Under the pieces are notes generated by a model. The model was not told where the DNA came from and ran no database searches. It saw only the letters and a list, made by a program, of their open reading frames with translations. DNA of 64,000 nt from Brachionus plicatilis (Eukaryota; Rotifera; Eurotatoria; Ploima; Brachionidae): NCBI GenBank assembly GCA_010279815.1, contig QEOQ01000316.1, positions 1,574,193 through 1,638,192 on the forward strand, written 5' to 3'. Each line of letters begins with the position of its first letter. The stretch's first letter is position 1. The position numbers and the translations under genes were made by a program. Below are positions 47,549-59,900 of the stretch, one piece after another.

Positions 47549-50500
47549 ATGAAAATTTTTATTTTTATAACAATAATTCTTGCGATTTTGGTGATTAGTT
47601 CACGAGGTCAAATTGATCAAGAATGTTGGCACGGCGGAAAACTGGAAAATGGAAAATGTCAATGTAAAATTCAATTTTTAAAGAAATTAAAAAAAAAATA
47701 TTAATCATTTAAATTAACTGAAGGTTTTGCAGGATATTATGGTAGATTCTTTTAAGAAAACTTTTAATTATTCTCCTTAAATTTTTTAAAGGTGACTACT
47801 GTGAAAGATTTAATTGCAGTAATCAAGCAAAAGATTGTGGTATAAGTTTAACACCAGACTTATGCAGCGTTCCTGACATCAAAGAATACTGTCCAGGAAT
47901 GTGCAAAAAAGCAAGTTGTAATTGTGGGTTTGATAAATGCTTTAACAATGGGACATTTAACGAAATGGACTGCAAATGTAATTGTGCAGCAGGATTTATC
48001 GGTGAACTTTGTGAAAATAAAGAAAAATGTAATGTTACAGAGTGCAAGAATAGTGGAAAGTTTAATAGCGAGACATGCCAATGTGATTGTTTTTCGAATT
48101 ATAATGGAGAAAAATGTGAAAATTTAGATTGCAGCATAAATGATCCGGCAAGTTGTATAAGCTACACTGTAGATGATTGTTTTCTGAAAGAAATAGAGAA
48201 TTACTGTCCAAACTTATGCAAAAAATGCATAGAAATTGTGACTAAAACGACAGCAAACATTCCAACAACAAATAAATGTGAGAAAAATTGCAAAAATGGA
48301 GGACGGTTAACTGGGAGTTGTACTTGTGAATGCTATCCAAATTATAAAGGAGACCAATGTGAAAATATAGACTGCAGTTTAGAAGATCCCCAGAAATGTT
48401 TAGAGTATTCAATTGATCTATGCTATAATGATGAAATTATAAATTACTGTCCTAATTTATGCAAACAATGCGACGTAAAAAATACAACACAAGAATTAAC
48501 AACCTCAACAGAAAAAACAACAACGTTAACTCAAAAGTGTGAGAAAAACTGCACTAATGGAGGGCTGTTAGCTCGGAATTGTAGTTGTGAATGCTATCCT
48601 AACTATAAAGGACAAGAATGTGAAATATTAAACTGTGATTTAGAGGATCCAACAAATTGTTTAGAATATACAACTGATTTCTGTTTCAATGACGAAATAA
48701 AGTATTACTGCCCGAAATTGTGTAAAGAATGTGACACTACGGATGGAACAACAGAAAAAAATTATTATTCGTCATCTGATTATCAAACCACCTCTACTGA
48801 GACATTGACCTCTTCTGAAGGAACAACTCCTGGAAAAGAAACATCAATCCTTTCAACTGATTATTCTTCTTCATCTGATTATCAAAGCACATCAACTGAG
48901 ACATTGACATCTTCTGAAGGAACAACTCCTGGAAAAGAAACATCCATCCTTTCAACTGATTATTCTTCGTCATCTGATTATCAAACCACCTCTACTGAGA
49001 CATTGACATCTTCTGAAGGAACAACTCCTGGAAAAGAAACATCAATCCTTTCAACTGATTATTCTTCGTCATCTGATTATCAAACCACCTCTACTGAGAC
49101 ATTGACATCTTCTGAAGGAACAACTACTGGAAAAGAATCATCCATCCTTTCAACTGATTATTCTTCGTCATCTGATTATCAAACCACCTCTACTGAGACA
49201 TTGACATCTTCTGAAGGAACAACTCCTGGAAAAGAAACATCAATCCTTTCAACTGATTATTCTTCGTCATCTGATTATCAAAGCACATCTACTGAGACAT
49301 TGACATCTTCTGAAGGAACAACTCCTGGAAAAGAAACATCCATCGTTTCAACTGATTATTCTTCTTCATCTTATTATCAAACCACCTCTACTGAGACATT
49401 GACCTCTTCTGAAGGAACAACTCCTGGAAAAGAAACATCAATCCTTTCAACTGATTATTCTTCTTCATCTGATAATCAAACCACATCTACTGAGACATTG
49501 ACCTCTTCTGAAGGAACATTTCCTGGAAAAGAAACATCCATCCTTTCAACTGATTATTCTTCGTCATCTGATTATCAAACCACCTCTACTGAGACATTGA
49601 CATCTTCTGAAGGAACAGCTCCTGGAAAAGAAACATCAATCCTTTCAACTGATTATTCTTCTTCATCTGATTATCAAAGCACATCAACTGAGACATTGAC
49701 CTCTTCTGAAGGAACAACTCCTGGAAAAGAAACATCCATCCTTTCAACTGATTCTTCTTCGTCATCTGATTATCAAACCACCTCTACTGAGACATTGACA
49801 TCTTCTGAAGGAACAACTCCTGGAAAAGATACAACCCTTAGTCCAACCGATTCCCTTTCGTCTACAAAATTTACCACAAATGTAAGTGAATTTTTTTTTC
49901 TTTTTCTTTAACTTATTTTCTTATTTATAATATTTTTTTTTTATCTTTGACAATATTTTTTTGATTGTTCTTTCTCTTCAATGTAATTAAATTTATTTTC
50001 TAGCTTTGTATTCCTATCATGTGTCAAAATAATGGTATTTATGATCCAGCTTCGTGTATTTGTAGTTGTTTGACAGGATTCACCGGAAATGATTGTTCAG
50101 TTATTTCTGATTGTGGTTCCTTACCAAATGATCCAGATACATGCAAATTGGAATTTTGTTCTGATAAGGATTTCAAGGCTTTATGTCCAAAAACATGCAA
50201 TTGTCAAAATACGCCAGTTCCATCTTCCATTTCACCCGTTCCTACAACAAAAAATCCAGAAACAATTTTATCCAGGGCATCGACCGTCCTTATTACTGGA
50301 TCATCTTCATTTTCCGTTTCTTCATCAACGTCTCCACAGATTTTCTCGACTTCTGAAGATACTACAAATCTATATTTACCGACAATTCTTATGTCTGAAA
50401 CAGATTCGATTATTGATCCAACTACAATATCTTTAGATAAGACAACTGTTTCTCAAAATGTTTGATTTTTTTTCTTCAAATCAATCTTATAAAATTTATT

Positions 50501-51530
50501 TTCTAGCTTTGTATTCCTATCATGTGTCAAAATAATGGTATTTATGATCCAGCTTCGTGTATTTGTAGTTGTTTGACAGGATTCACCGGAAATGATTGTT
50601 CAGTTATTTCTGATTGTGGTTCCTTACCAAATGATCCAGATACATGCAAATTGGAATTTTGTTCTGATAAGGATTTCAAGGCTTTATGTCCAAAAACATG
50701 CAATTGTCAAAATACGCCAGTTCCATCTTCCAATTCACCCGTTCCTACAACAAAAAATCCAGAAACAATTTTATCCAGGGCATCGACCGTCCTTATTACT
50801 GGATCATCTTCATTTTCCGTTTCTTCATCAACGTCTCCACAGATTTTCTCGACTTCTGAAGATACTACAAATCTAAATTTACCGACAATTCTTATGTCTG
50901 AAACAGATTCGATTATTGATCCAACTACAATATCTTTAGATAAGACAACTGTTTCTCAAAATGTTTGATTTTTTTTCTTCAAATCAATCTTATAAAATTT
51001 ATTTTCTAGCTTTGTATTCCTATCATGTGTCAAAATAATGGTATTTATGATCCAGCTTCGTGTATTTGTAGTTGTTTGACGGGATTCACCGGAAATGATT
51101 GTTCAGTTATTTCTGATTGTGGTTCCTTACCAAATGATCCAGATACATGCAAATTGGAATTTTGTTCTGATAAGGATTTCAAGGCTTTATGTCCAAAAAC
51201 ATGCAATTGTCAAAATACGCCAGTTCCATCTTCCATTTCGCCTAAAGTAAGAATTATCGATCATACTTTAAAAAAATATTTTTTCTTGGAATTTCTTTAA
51301 AATTTTTTAAAATCTTTAAGCCTTGCATTCAAGTCAAATGCCAGAATAATGGTATATATGATCCAGCTTCATGTAATTGTAGTTGTTTGACCGGATTCAG
51401 TGGAAATGATTGTTCAGTTATTTCTGATTGTGACTCCTTACCAAATGACCCAAGTACTTGCAGATCGGAATTTTGTCCTGATAAGGATATCAGAGCTTTA
51501 TGTCCAAAAACTTGCAATTGTCAACCTTAA
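47549..51530 (+). CDS. Secreted EGF/ShK protein with 11-copy Ser/Thr repeat (gene 3)
   Basis: Exons 47549-47663, 47724-47741 (an 18-nt microexon), 47792-49881, 50004-50459, 50507-50962, 51010-51246 and 51321-51530; phases agree, 1193 residues. The signal peptide is MKIFIFITIILAILVISSRG. Residues up to about 340 alternate EGF-like modules (CFNNGTFNEMDCKCNC) and ShKT-like modules ending CPNLCKKC. Then come eleven 33-residue Ser/Thr repeats (core TSTETLTSSEGTTPGKE), and from exon 4 on four EGF+ShKT modules (CQNNGIYDPASCICSC, CPKTCNC), three of them on nearly identical exons. The exon 1-microexon-exon 3 junctions rebuild the Cys-rich motif CQCFAGYYGDYC. Like gene 2 it is probably a glycosylated secreted or matrix protein. 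Copy numbers of both repeat types may vary between individuals or be misassembled. Confidence 0.82.
48776..49864 (+). repeat. Coding minisatellite, 99-bp unit, about 11 copies
   Basis: The unit encodes 33 residues, beginning YQTTSTETLTSSEG and ending ILSTDYSSSSD. Eleven copies follow each other without indels; differences are single substitutions (for example GTTPG to GTFPG or GTAPG, DYSSSSD to DSSSSSD, ILST to IVST). The last copy has diverged (GKDTTLSPTD). The reading frame is kept throughout. Confidence 0.95.
49989..51246 (+). repeat. Tandem exon+intron duplication, 503-bp period
   Basis: Exon plus following intron recurs with starts at 50004, 50507 and 51010. Between the first two copies I see only two substitutions, both amino-acid changing (Ile to Asn near 50230, Tyr to Asn near 50374). 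The third copy matches over the EGF/ShKT part, with a silent change, and departs after about 220 nt at CCATCTTCCATTTC. The exons are symmetric phase 0, so each duplication adds one EGF+ShKT+linker module without breaking the frame. Confidence 0.9.
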
Positions 51531-52097
51531 TTTAAGAGTTTATTAAAAGATTTTAATAAATGTTAAATCGATTCAACAATATTTTTTCGTTTTTTTCATA
51601 GGTAAATTTCAAATGAAAATTTTTTTTTACTAATCGTAACAAAATGGCAATAATCAATAAAATACTTGATAATTTTTCATTTTATTACCTTTAATTTAAA
51701 TCTAATTTCTCTTATTATACAAATAAAATAAGCGATCTTTTTTTTTTAAATCCTTGTTCACTCAGATTAGAAAAAATAATGATTAATTATCAGCCCAAAT
51801 ATCAAAAAATAAAAATTTATTTACAAGAATAATAATTAAAATAGCTTATAAAATTAACTTTGTTTTAGCTCATGAGCGTATGTGATTTTCAATTTTTTGA
51901 TCTCATGGGACTATATCATATTGTTAGCGGTTATCACAGTAGTGAGAAGCTGGAATGCTACACAGTCTCTCTGGAGAAAATAATAATTAAAAATCCTTAG
52001 TTTAAGTGTTAGTAATTTAATTATTGCTAGTAGTTGTTACTTATAACTGATAAGAAATACTCTTCGTATAAATGTACCAAGTCTTTTAGATAACTTG
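51531..52097. other. Intergenic spacer before LINE remnant
   Basis: AT-rich. A segment of more even composition at about 51885-51975 might be the truncated 5' end of the retroelement that follows, but no open frame supports this. Confidence 0.4.
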
Positions 52098-52995
52098 TTT
52101 ATGCTGCGGCAAATTCAATTCCCACCTTTAAAACTCGAAATTTTAAAAAAACATTGCCATACTATATTCTGGAATTAATTGATGAAAAACATAGAGCAAA
52201 AAATCGTCTTAAAAAACACAACATTCCAGAAAATAAAGCACGTTTTAACCTTTTTACAAAATTAGTTCGGGAAGAAATTGCAGCTTTTAGAGACAAAAAT
52301 TGGCAAGATTTTCTGGATAAAATAAATAAGAACGTAGTTTCTTCAAAGCACTTTTGGCGAAAAGTTAATAGAAACAGGAATGATTCTAAAAAATCATCAA
52401 AGAATTGTCAATTTCCTAAATTAACCTATGATGGAAAAGAGTATAATACATAGATGGAAAAAGTTGAGCTATTTGGTAAGCTATTGGAAGAAACTTTTAA
52501 GGACAAAAACTTTACAAAAACAATTATGATAACAAACATAAGGAAAAGGTAGAAGAGGAGGTAGTTAATTATTTGACAAAGGAGAGAAGTAACGAAGCTA
52601 GCTTTAAAATATCTGAGTAAGAGCAAGCAATAAATAAATTAAATATAAGTTCAGCACCAGGTCCCGATAATATCCATAATTTATACTTAATAAACTCTTC
52701 TGACGATTTTAGAAAACTAATTCTGGACTTGGTAAATTTGTCTGCGAAAACAAATGCGTTGCCTAACGCGTGGAAAATTGCAAGAATAAGCATGATCCCC
52801 AAAAAAAAAGCAAATAGCCCAAGTCCTAAAGACTATAGACCAGTTAGTGTCACAAGTTGTCTAGGGAAATTGTCGGAAAGACTTGTCTTAAAAAGGTTAA
52901 ACACGTTTATTGAAGAAAATGAGCTGATAATTAAACAACAATCAGGGTTTAGGAAGCATAGACAAAGTAGGGATAATTTATTTCATTTTAGCTAA
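52098..52995 (+). pseudogene. Broken non-LTR retrotransposon (LINE) fragment
   Basis: Two disjoint coding pieces of a jockey/CR1-like ORF2. The first (to about 52453) is the basic linker before the reverse transcriptase (KKTLPYYILELIDEKHRAK). The second (52630-52995) holds the start of the reverse transcriptase: SSAPGPDNIH, ISMIPKKK, KDYRPVSVTSCLGKL and QQSGFRKHRQS. At least two stop codons and a frameshift (near 52520) interrupt the frame, the endonuclease is absent upstream, and the catalytic YxDD region is missing downstream. The copy cannot move by itself. Confidence 0.8.
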
Positions 52996-53005
52996 AGTTG
53001 AGTCA

Positions 53006-53125
53006 ATGAGTCAAGAGATAAGTGACAAAGAAATAAGATCGTGTGATCAATGCGGCGCGCAAATGATGAAAAGAAGTTACTGGACTTGTCCGTATATATG
53101 TGGAATTTTTTTCAATTTCAAATAA
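53006..53125 (+). other. Short zinc-ribbon-like ORF, unknown
   Basis: A 39-residue open frame with CDQCGAQM and YWTCPYICG, four Cys spaced like a small zinc-binding fold, at higher GC than its surroundings. It lies between the LINE fragment and a MITE and is probably a transposon-protein fragment. I do not recognise the family; a FLYWCH-type finger is one weak possibility. Confidence 0.25.
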
Positions 53126-53351
53126 AAAATAATTTCAAGTTATTATTGGAACCATGGTTTGTGATATTGTGATATAATGATCATTTAGATAATAGTTAAA
53201 ATTTTTAAAGAAAAAAACAAAGTTATTCGGGTCTAGTCGGTTAATTGAACTTTGGTTCATCTATTACTGGAATAATTCTTGTTCTCATGTTTTTGTGAAC
53301 TATTAGTTCATCTAATCTTTAAATTGTTCACCTATTTTGATATTTTTTCAT

Positions 53352-53879
53352 TAGTGTTGGGAATCGTACAAACGGCCATTGATACGGCCAAAAATTTAGG
53401 CCACGATTATGGCCTGCCAAACATAGACGGACGGCCAAATATACGGCCAAACTTAAAACGGACGGCCACTTTGGCGGCCAAAAATTTGGACCGCGAAGTA
53501 GGCCGGCAAAATCAAAGACGGATGACGAAATTTGCAATCAAACCATATCAGCGAAAAAAATTCCTTAAGAGTAAAAAAATTGGCAAAAATTTAATTTATT
53601 AGAAAATGCCAGATTTTTTTAGAAAAAAATAATTTTTCTTGAAAAAGCTAAATTTTTGAATTTTATTTTCTAGACTAGAGTTTAGAAATTTGTATGTAAT
53701 ATTTGAAAATTTTTCGTTTATTTAAATTAAAAGCCTAAAAGAACATCAAAAACTTTTTCCCTGAAATTGTTTTCCGCTGATTTTGTATGTATGACCGCCA
53801 AAGTGGCCGTCCGTTTTAAAGTTGGCCGGCAAACTTCGCGGTCCAAATTTTTGACCGCCGGTCTGACCGCCAAACACTA
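53352..53879. mobile_element. hAT-like GC-rich MITE with exact 8-bp duplication
   Basis: The left end is TAGTGTTGGG and the right end is the complement of TAGTGTTTGGCGG. Both sides are flanked by the identical 8-mer tttttcat (53344-53351 and 53880-53887), and the termini fit the YARNG hAT rule. Inside, blocks of about 70 bp are inverted copies: ACGGACGGCCACTTTGGCGG and GGACCGCGAAGTAGGCCGGC on the left, their complements on the right (about 53795-53870). GGCC and CGGCC words repeat many times, making this one of the most GC-rich spots in the window. Confidence 0.8.
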
Positions 53880-53887
53880 TTTTTCAT

Positions 53888-55123
53888 CTATTTATAAAAA
53901 AACTAAATGTAATATTAAAATAATAATAATTCAATTGACATATAAAAATAAAAAAATAAAATAGAAAAAATTGATTAGATAAAAAATTAAAAAATTTTGA
54001 TTTAAATTTGCGGAATAGATGAATCTATGTTTTCCAAGGTCAAACACTTGATAGGGTGATAAATTAATTGGAATTTTCTTTAATTTTTATTATTTATGTT
54101 TAAGGGCAAAGATTTAAGTAGAGATGTCATTTGGGTATTTTGGATTGTTGAAAGGGTAATACCAGGTCAACTAGATCCAAGCAAATGCTATTTCTAAAGC
54201 TCCTTTAAGTGAACCAAAATATATACTTTTTTGTTTTAGCTCACAAAACCGAGATGGAGTTTTTCAACGATTGAATATTAATTTAAATAATTCATTTCTG
54301 TTTTTTTGATTGTATAAGAGTTTCATTTCAATCAATTAAGTATTAATAAAATTAAAATAGTGATAAATTCAAATGTAATTGACATTAAATACAAGAAAAA
54401 AAAATGTTTTACAGTATTTTAGTTTTTTAATTAAATATTATTGTTATTTAAAAATATTATACGCGCAAATTTTCCTCACTGATAAAAATGTGTGTAATGA
54501 CACACACATGATGTGTTCATTTGGAACCTACTCATTGGTTTTTTGCTGTGTATTTCAAATGAGTAAGTTCTTATCAATATTTATAAAAAAAAATTTATTC
54601 AAAAACATTCTTTAGAAATTTATTAAATGAATAACATGATTTTAATACTAATGTAATAATCATTTTCAATGTGACAATTTTGAAGAATCGTATTAGTCAG
54701 TTTGTTTTGATATTCTAGACTTTCTTTAGAATTTTAAATTTAAAATATATGTTTTCGAAAGAATTAAAAACAAATAACCACTTGACAAAATATTATGAAC
54801 AGAACACCGTTAAATAAATGAAATTAAGATTAAGTGAAAGATGTTTGAGCAGAATAATTCAAATAAATCAAAAATCAAGATCAGCACACTGTCAATAGTC
54901 ATTGAAAAATATTTTAACTTCTGAAGGTGATATTCAAAATTTAAAAACAAATAGTCAAATATTTAAAAATCATGCTAAATCTTTTATTTCATTATAAAAA
55001 AACCAACAGAAAAAATCTAATTAAATGTTTTTCTTTATTCTTATAAATCTAATATAAATTTGCTGATTTTAATTTAAAATTTTAAAATTTCATTTTTTAA
55101 ACGCATCAAAAAGGTTAATAAAA
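53888..55123. other. Intergenic AT-rich DNA
   Basis: About 1.2 kb between the hAT-like element and EGF/ShK gene 4. The word ACACACATGATGTGTTC (about 54502) forms a weak palindrome. No coding exon or RNA gene is supported. Confidence 0.45.
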
Positions 55124-55819
55124 ATGATCAAAAATTCCATTTCACTTTTATCAATTCTTCTTTTGAGCCAATTTTTGGTCTTAATTTCAGCACAGTCATG
55201 TCCATCTGGTCAAATCAAGGACCTCAAATTGAACAGATGCATTCCAAATATAGATTGTATTAATGAATTAGATGATGATGCCACGTGTTCCACTTTAGAT
55301 TGTAGCATTCACTCGGATAAATGTCCAAAGAAATGCTTTTGCCAACAACCATCTGCTTTGACCAATTACTGCATGCCATGTTTAAATGGAGGAATATTAA
55401 ACACAACTAATTGTAAGTGTACTTGCAGCTATGGTTTTCAAGGACCAAGATGTCAATACCAACCAGATCCTTGTCAAGCAAAAGATGACCTTTTTTGTTC
55501 CAATGTTAATTGTTTCAATTCCTCTGATTCTGACTTTTTCAAATGTCCAGTTAAATGTATGTGTTGCAAAGACAAATCGTGTGAAAATTTGGGAAAAGTT
55601 GTCTATGATGGCTCAAATTGCAAATGTCAGTGCTTGAAGATTGTTGATCGAAACAATGTTGACAAACAAGTATATGATCCGAACAATAATTGCAAATTGA
55701 GCAATTGCTTTGATGATGCCGCATGTTCAATTCAGTTTTTGAAGGGAGATAAAGCTGAGAATTGTAATAACCAATTCGTTAAAACACTTTGTCCAAAATC
55801 TTGTCGAGTATGTCAATGA
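55124..55819 (+). CDS. Secreted Cys-rich EGF/ShK protein (gene 4)
   Basis: A single exon of 231 residues with a clear signal peptide (LLSILLLSQFLVLISAQS). Mature order: a Cys-rich domain (CPSGQIKDLKLNRCIP, then a ShKT-like part ending CPKKCFC), an EGF-like module (CLNGGILNTTNCKCTC, FQGPRCQ), a second ShKT-like domain ending CPVKCMC, an EGF-like remnant (CENLGKVVYDGSNCKCQC) and a final ShKT-like domain ending CPKSCRVC. Unlike genes 1 and 3 the modules lie on one exon and have diverged, so this is an older relative. No Ser/Thr-rich part is present. The function is unknown; secretion is predicted from the signal peptide and the even number of cysteines in modules. Confidence 0.8.
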   Translation: MIKNSISLLSILLLSQFLVLISAQSCPSGQIKDLKLNRCIPNIDCINELDDDATCSTLDCSIHSDKCPKKCFCQQPSALTNYCMPCLNGGILNTTNCKCTCSYGFQGPRCQYQPDPCQAKDDLFCSNVNCFNSSDSDFFKCPVKCMCCKDKSCENLGKVVYDGSNCKCQCLKIVDRNNVDKQVYDPNNNCKLSNCFDDAACSIQFLKGDKAENCNNQFVKTLCPKSCRVCQ

Positions 55820-56953
55820 TCAAATTTTTTAGTTTTAAATTGAATAAATTAACTGCATGATAACAAAATCTTAAATTATTTTAATTTTTTTATAAAAATT
55901 TTTTATAAGTATTTTAAGTGACTTATTAAAGATAAATTATTATTTAAATTTGAAATTTTGGTAAATAGTGAGGTATTTTGAAAAAAGAGAATTTTTGTTT
56001 AAAGTTTATTAAATTGAAATTTAATGACCATTTTAAAATCGGATCATAAATATTTATTTAAAATAATTTTGTTTTTTTAATTTTATTTATTACTAAAAGT
56101 CGATGAATATTAATATAATTATCTTAAAAAAATAAATTTAAACAAAGAATTTTAAACTTTTTGCAAAAATAAGTTTATCATCAGACTAGAAATTAAATTC
56201 TACTCCGTAAAATAAATTAAAGGCTTTATAAACTCAATTGAAAAATAAAAAACTTAAAAATTTAAATTAATTCCATTAGAAAAATCTGGAAATTTTTAAT
56301 TAGTTTATTATTAGTTTATTAGTTTAATTAGTTTATTATTTTAAAAAAAATTTTATAAATTATTTTACAAGTAAAGAGTTTCATCTCACTTAAAGAAAAT
56401 TTTTTTATTAATGTTAGAATTTTAAAACTTCTTATTGAATTAATAATGACTTTTACATTGAGATTCAATTTTTATTTTTTTTTACCAAATGATTTTGAAA
56501 AAAATTAATTTTGATTTGAAACTATTAAAAAGGAAACTTTTTATTAAAACCCAATTCAAATTAGATATTCGAGATTCACTTTTTTGAAAATCTCTATTGA
56601 GGTTAGCCAAAAAAATTTGAATTAATCAGTATAATTAAAAAAATTTTATTGATTAAAGTTATTTTCTGATTATAAAATTAAAGTCTAAATATTCAAAAGA
56701 TTGAAAAATATTTTGTATGTTGAAGATAGGGCACATCATAAAATTTCATATTCTAATTAATTTTTTCTTTGAAAGCTTTACTTCAGAGTTTCTTCACATT
56801 CACTGAATTCAAAAATTTTATTTCTTAAGTATTTTTTTAAGTGCAAAAGAAAAAAAATTACTCTATTATGTTTTTTTTACTAAAATCAATTTTATTTTGA
56901 TAATAAAAAAAAGAGAAAAAAATCAAAAATAAAACTAAGAAAGAATAAAAAAA
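55820..56953. other. Intergenic region between convergent genes
   Basis: About 1.1 kb, extremely AT-rich, between the 3' ends of gene 4 (plus) and the astacin gene (minus). No feature is seen beyond A/T runs and possible polyadenylation signals. Confidence 0.5.
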
Positions 56954-59900
56954 TTACTGATGAACACAATTATCAAATATTTTTATATTGACAGTTCGCC
57001 TCTCAATCGATTCAAGATAATCATTTTTTAGATTTAAATAGTACACAAAATTGTTCGCATCGACCAGATAAACACTGTCGCTGTCCTCATGGTTCTGGAT
57101 CACATTTGTTAAATTTGAAGATAAATTTCTTATTGAATTTCGACGAGTTATCTTATCTTCATTTTCATATTCAATATAATATTTTTCTATTGAAAAAAAA
57201 TTAGACAAAATTTTAAAATAATTATTTAGACAATTTATTTACCTGTGAAAAAATAAAATTTTTGACTAGTGGACGAATAGTGTGCGCTGACTATCGATTC
57301 AAGACCAATGTTGTTTGGAAAAAGATCTCTGAATAAAGCTGGCAGTGAACTTTTTATTATTTCATTATCCATCATCGAAAACAACCACACTGCATCATTC
57401 TAAAATAAGAATTTAACAAAATAAAAAATTCAAATAATTTCTTTTTACTTGAAAAACAAATAAAATTCTGTTCAGATTAATCATTGAATATTTCAGATCA
57501 GTTTTTGATCTTGAGTCCATGTCCAAAGTATTATTCAAGGAATTTTCCGAAAATTTGTATCCATTAATTCCGTATTCCACATATTCAATCGTATTTCCTA
57601 AAAAAAATTTAGCAAAAAACCCAAACACAAACAAAAATTATTTACCTTTATAATAGACAAGTGCTGTAGTTGAGTTAAGTTTTACTATTGAATTTATGTT
57701 CAAGAGATCAGGACATTGTCGAATGTATTTCTCAATTTTATTTGAATTTTCTAAAATGATGCTTTTGGCCTTGGTAAATGGTTCACAAAAAAAAGAATTG
57801 ATCAAATCCGAGTCTATTGATTCAACAAAAACTTGATGCTTTTTCGGATTTATATAAAATAAATAGAGCCGATTTTTGCCAAGTATATAAAATTTATTAT
57901 GCTCATATGGAACGCTAAATTGAATATCATTTACTCTGAATGGTAAAAAGTAAATTGCCAAAGCTTTCGTTTTGTCGTAATGAACTATCTTCGAATCTCT
58001 AATCAAAAACAAAGAATTCTCATTTAAATAAAGTCCACTCTCTACACTTGTCAAACCAAAGTTCGATTTTATCATCAATGCACCTTCATTTAGTAAATTA
58101 TAAGAATGTTTTTTGTTTAAAACTTTTTTAAATGTCCAATATTTGTTTTCCTTAAACGAAAAAAAAATTTTAATTTTAACATTTTTTTCTTAAATAAAAA
58201 GTTACTTTAAAAATTAATATCTCATTATTTAAATAGTCGTAAACAATGGCATCGATGTCAATTTCGATCCCAGGAAAAAGATCAGTGATTCGAACAGGCC
58301 ATTTTTGGACGTCATTTTCAATAGATCCCTCGTTAATGTACCAAACCAAATCGCTTTGAATGATATAATAAGAACTGTTAGAGTAAGGCAGCTTGACCAT
58401 GCGAAGCGGAAGATCCAATGTTTGGTTAAAAGTTGATTGACAAACATGTGGCACATGTCTTGACTTGTAGTAGTTCTTAATTTTGGGTGAACGCATCTCA
58501 ATCTCACAGAAAAAACCACTATAGCCAGTTTCGCACAAACATTTCATTCCAAACACTTTGTTATTGTAGAGATCCGAATGGACACATTTGCCACCATTTT
58601 GGCACACATTTATTTCACAAAATGTATTGTTAAATGGTCTAAACTTGAACATGTCAATTAGACGATCACAGTGAGGTTTCTGAAAGCCTGGTCGACACTC
58701 ACACTCTGCTCTGCCATCATTCATATAACATTTTCCATTATTTTTACACATATTTCTATTCAGCATACACTCATCCAAATATTGACAAAATTGTCCAGTA
58801 TAGCCGTGCCTACATGTGCATTGATAGATTGACTTGGATATTTGAGAACAAGTGGCGTTGTTTTGGCAAGGGTTTTGTGCGCAAAGGGATCTGGTCGTTT
58901 TTGATTTTGGCAAAAGAATTAAGTTGGCAAAGGTGGATCGTGTGGATAGAGACATGCTGGTTCTTTTGAAAAAACCATGGCACTCGTAAGTATAGCCCTT
59001 GTTTTTGCATATTTGATTGTCACCACATGGATTAGAGGCACATGAGTTTATGTTGTACATACAATTGGGTCCTACAAAATTCGGCGAACATAAGCATCTA
59101 AAACCTATTCTATTTTTTCTATCTGGAATACAGGATCCGCCATTTAGGCACAAACCGTTTAAGCATTTTATTTTTGGCGAAATTTCGCAGCTTTTAGAAA
59201 ATTTTGAAACTTTTATTTTTTTTATATATTTTTAATTACTTTTGTCCGCTAAAGCCATTTGAACATGAACAAATGTAGTGGTCATTGGGTCTGAGTAAAC
59301 ATTTACCTTTATTTTTGCACGGATTTGGATTGGAACATGGGTCAAATTGGTCACAACGTGAACCATGCCAGTTTCTGTCACATTGGCATACTTGACTTAA
59401 AAAAATTAATCAATCAATAAATTATTTTTAATTTAAAAATTGTGATTAAAAATATGTTTTTTTAAATAAAATATTTGATATTAAATGACGAATAAATATT
59501 CTTAAAAAAATATAACTTATTGTTGTTAATAACATTAATTTTTCTAAACAATGTAACCATTTCTATATCAAAACATACAAAATTAAATTTTTATAATTAT
59601 TTTGAAATATCAAAAATTAACAAGTTTTTAGAATTTATTCAAAATTTTCGCAATCATATAGAATATATAATTTTATAAAAGTACTAAAAAATTTTATTCA
59701 AAATCATTTTAATCATGCGAAACGGATCAGGTTTAGTTTTTTTTTTAAATTTGTAATAAAAATTCCTATTAATTATTTTTTACTCATTTTATACAAGCTC
59801 ATTCTTATAATTATTTATAAACACTATGGAGCAAAGGATTCGAATTTTTTCTATAGGTATTTTTTTAACAAATTTGCCGTCAACAGATATTAATTTTTTT

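Noticed and set aside
48776..49864. CRISPR-like array of direct repeats
   Set aside because: Repeats are contiguous without unique spacers, keep a reading frame in a eukaryotic secreted protein, and are a coding minisatellite.
50089..50876. Second-frame proteins over the duplicated exons
   Set aside because: Out of frame with the conserved EGF/ShKT modules; open only by base composition.
53279..53602. 107-residue plus-strand protein
   Set aside because: It lies across the end and left arm of the hAT-like MITE; its composition follows the GGCC repeats and not a protein family.
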